NCBI RefSeq assembly: GCF_014207985.1
Contig: NZ_JACHMI010000001.1
Span: 3,827,001-3,891,000 of the forward strand
Reading direction: 5' to 3'
DNA from: Nonomuraea rubra
Lineage (GTDB): Bacteria > Actinomycetota > Actinomycetes > Streptosporangiales > Streptosporangiaceae
Length of the DNA stretch: 64,000 nucleotides
Part shown: positions 63,021-64,000 of the stretch, one piece after another
Layout of the letters: each line of letters starts with the position of its first letter
Position numbering within the stretch: position 1 is the first letter of the stretch
Notes under the pieces: generated by a model
What the model was told of the DNA's origin: nothing
The model's database searches: none
The model's input: the letters and a program-made list of their open reading frames with translations, nothing else
Translations under genes and position numbers: made by a program

Positions 63021-64000
63021 GTGAACGCATCCGTCCAGGTCCTCGCCGACCGTCTCCGAGACCTCGCCCACGACGTCCTCACCGCCGCCGGCGTGCCCGG
63101 TGACACGGCCGCGGTGGTGGCCGCGTCCCTGGTGGAGGCCGACCTCGCCGGTCACGGCTCGCACGGCGTACGGCGGGTCGCGTGGTACCACGACCGGATC
63201 GAGAGCGGCGCGATCGTGCCGGACGCCCGCCCGGAGGTGGTCTCGCGCCGCGGCGCCACCGCCGTCGTGTCCGGGCGGCGCGGCTTCGGCCAGGCCGCCG
63301 CCGGCCTGGCCACCGAGGAGGCGGCCGCGCTGGCGGCCGCGCACGGCGTCGGGGTGGTCGCCGTCCGCGACTGCAACCACGTCGGCAGGCTCGGCGAGTA
63401 CGCGGAGACGCTGGCCAGGCGCGGCCTGGCCGCGCAGGTCGTCGGCAACGCCGACCCCACCGTGGCCCCGTACGGCGGGCACCGCAGGATGCTCGGCACC
63501 AACCCCATGGCCTGGGCCGTGCCCCGCGCGGGCGGGGAGGCGGTGGTCATGGACTGGGCCACCGCGGCCATGGCCGAGGGCAAGCTGGGCCTCCTGCTCG
63601 CCGGCGGCCGGTCCGCCCCCGAGGGAGTGCTGGTCGACGCGGACGGCCGCCCGTCCACCGACCCGGCCGACTTCTACCGGGGCGGGGCGCTGCTGCCGTT
63701 CGGCGGCCACAAGGGCTACGGCCTGAGCGTGCTCATCGAGCTGGTCGGCGGCCTGCTCACGGGCACCGGCACCGCCTGCTCCGCCGAGTACGACGGCACG
63801 TTCGGCACGGTCATCACCGCGGTCGACATCGCCGCGTTCGTCCCGCTGGAGAGCTACGTCGCCCAGGTCGAGTCCTTCTGCGAGACCCTGCACGCCGGCG
63901 GCCCCGGCGTGCTCGTCCCCGGGGAGCCCGAGGCCCGCACGCGCGCGCGGCGGCTGGAGGAAGGCGTCCCGGTGCCGGCGCCGGTGTGGGCGGAGCTGCG
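63021..64000 (+). CDS. Ldh family (malate/L-lactate type) NAD(P) oxidoreductase, 3' end outside window
   Basis: The frame runs from GTG at 63021 off the right edge, giving 326 residues so far; the family is about 340-360. It belongs to the Ldh/MDH type-2 family (not Rossmann lactate dehydrogenases), which reduces 2-oxo acids with NAD(P)H. Motifs are VEADLAGHGSHGVRRVAWYH with the catalytic His, DCNHVGRLGEYAETLARRG, GTNPMAWAVP, MDWATAAMAEGKLG and LPFGGHKGYGLSVLIELVGG. The Shine-Dalgarno sequence is weak. It is complete at the N-terminus and lacks only its last residues. Confidence 0.88.
   Translation, partial: MNASVQVLADRLRDLAHDVLTAAGVPGDTAAVVAASLVEADLAGHGSHGVRRVAWYHDRIESGAIVPDARPEVVSRRGATAVVSGRRGFGQAAAGLATEEAAALAAAHGVGVVAVRDCNHVGRLGEYAETLARRGLAAQVVGNADPTVAPYGGHRRMLGTNPMAWAVPRAGGEAVVMDWATAAMAEGKLGLLLAGGRSAPEGVLVDADGRPSTDPADFYRGGALLPFGGHKGYGLSVLIELVGGLLTGTGTACSAEYDGTFGTVITAVDIAAFVPLESYVAQVESFCETLHAGGPGVLVPGEPEARTRARRLEEGVPVPAPVWAEL

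Overview
The window is very GC-rich DNA with GTG/TTG starts. It carries an SsgB-type sporulation regulator, ROK and ECF regulators, secreted cellulase-type enzymes and many lipoproteins. This fits a filamentous, sporulating actinomycete, most likely a member of Streptosporangiales such as Nonomuraea (inference from gene content, no search run). No rRNA, CRISPR array or complete mobile element was seen. Because of the GC bias, long open frames lie opposite or alongside most real genes; I kept the frame with recognisable domains, a plausible ribosome binding site and sensible gene spacing.

Layout. 0-4 kb: a truncated membrane protein, a Gly-Cys-Val tRNA operon, an SDR, and a ferritin-like protein divergent from a hemerythrin protein. 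4-11 kb: an ArsR-histidase pair, an oxidoreductase-RidA fusion divergent from a LysR regulator, then pabB-pabC. 11-16 kb: divergent LVIVD and DUF305 lipoproteins, ssgB, tRNA-Val(CAC), a tyrosine-integrase remnant next to that tRNA, and two small orphan genes. 16.2-18.5 kb: four tandem Y RNA genes followed by a Ro60/TROVE gene; this is the most striking locus. 18.5-24 kb: a methyltransferase, a GH6 cellulase, a truncated beta-helix gene, a protease homologue lacking its serine, and phospholipase D. 24-26 kb: a two-component system. 26-33 kb: an antiporter/P450/flavin-monooxygenase/AMP-ligase operon opposite a sulfotransferase. 33-39 kb: two DUF4352 paralogues around an SDR and a coiled-coil membrane protein, then a GH15 enzyme. 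39-45 kb: a CRP-MpaB-adenylate cyclase/ATPase operon divergent from an ECF sigma factor. 46-55 kb: a GH35-like enzyme with an ABC sugar importer lacking its ATPase, a ROK repressor, and a secreted F5/8-type beta-helix protein. 55-64 kb: an FMN hydroxyacid oxidase, HD and HAD proteins, a second P450, a group of orphan membrane/DUF2786 genes, and a truncated Ldh-type dehydrogenase.

Main result. Immediately upstream of the Ro60 gene are four co-directional RNAs, each with a long terminal stem. The stem has a conserved 5' strand (GGGTCGAA followed by TCGGTTATC) and a conserved 3' strand (CAyATCCG). The first has only a small loop. The other three carry a permuted tRNA mimic in which a T-arm precedes a D-arm, joined in two cases by a clear capping hairpin. 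The same protein-binding motifs appear in swapped order, with an identical 8-nt loop, after the first RNA and again in the Ro60 gene leader next to its Shine-Dalgarno sequence, suggesting autoregulation. Other points of interest are the dehydrogenase-RidA fusion, the P450 with a shifted heme loop, the pseudo-protease, the cAMP operon with a CRP box, and a perfect 9-bp palindrome before the ECF sigma gene.
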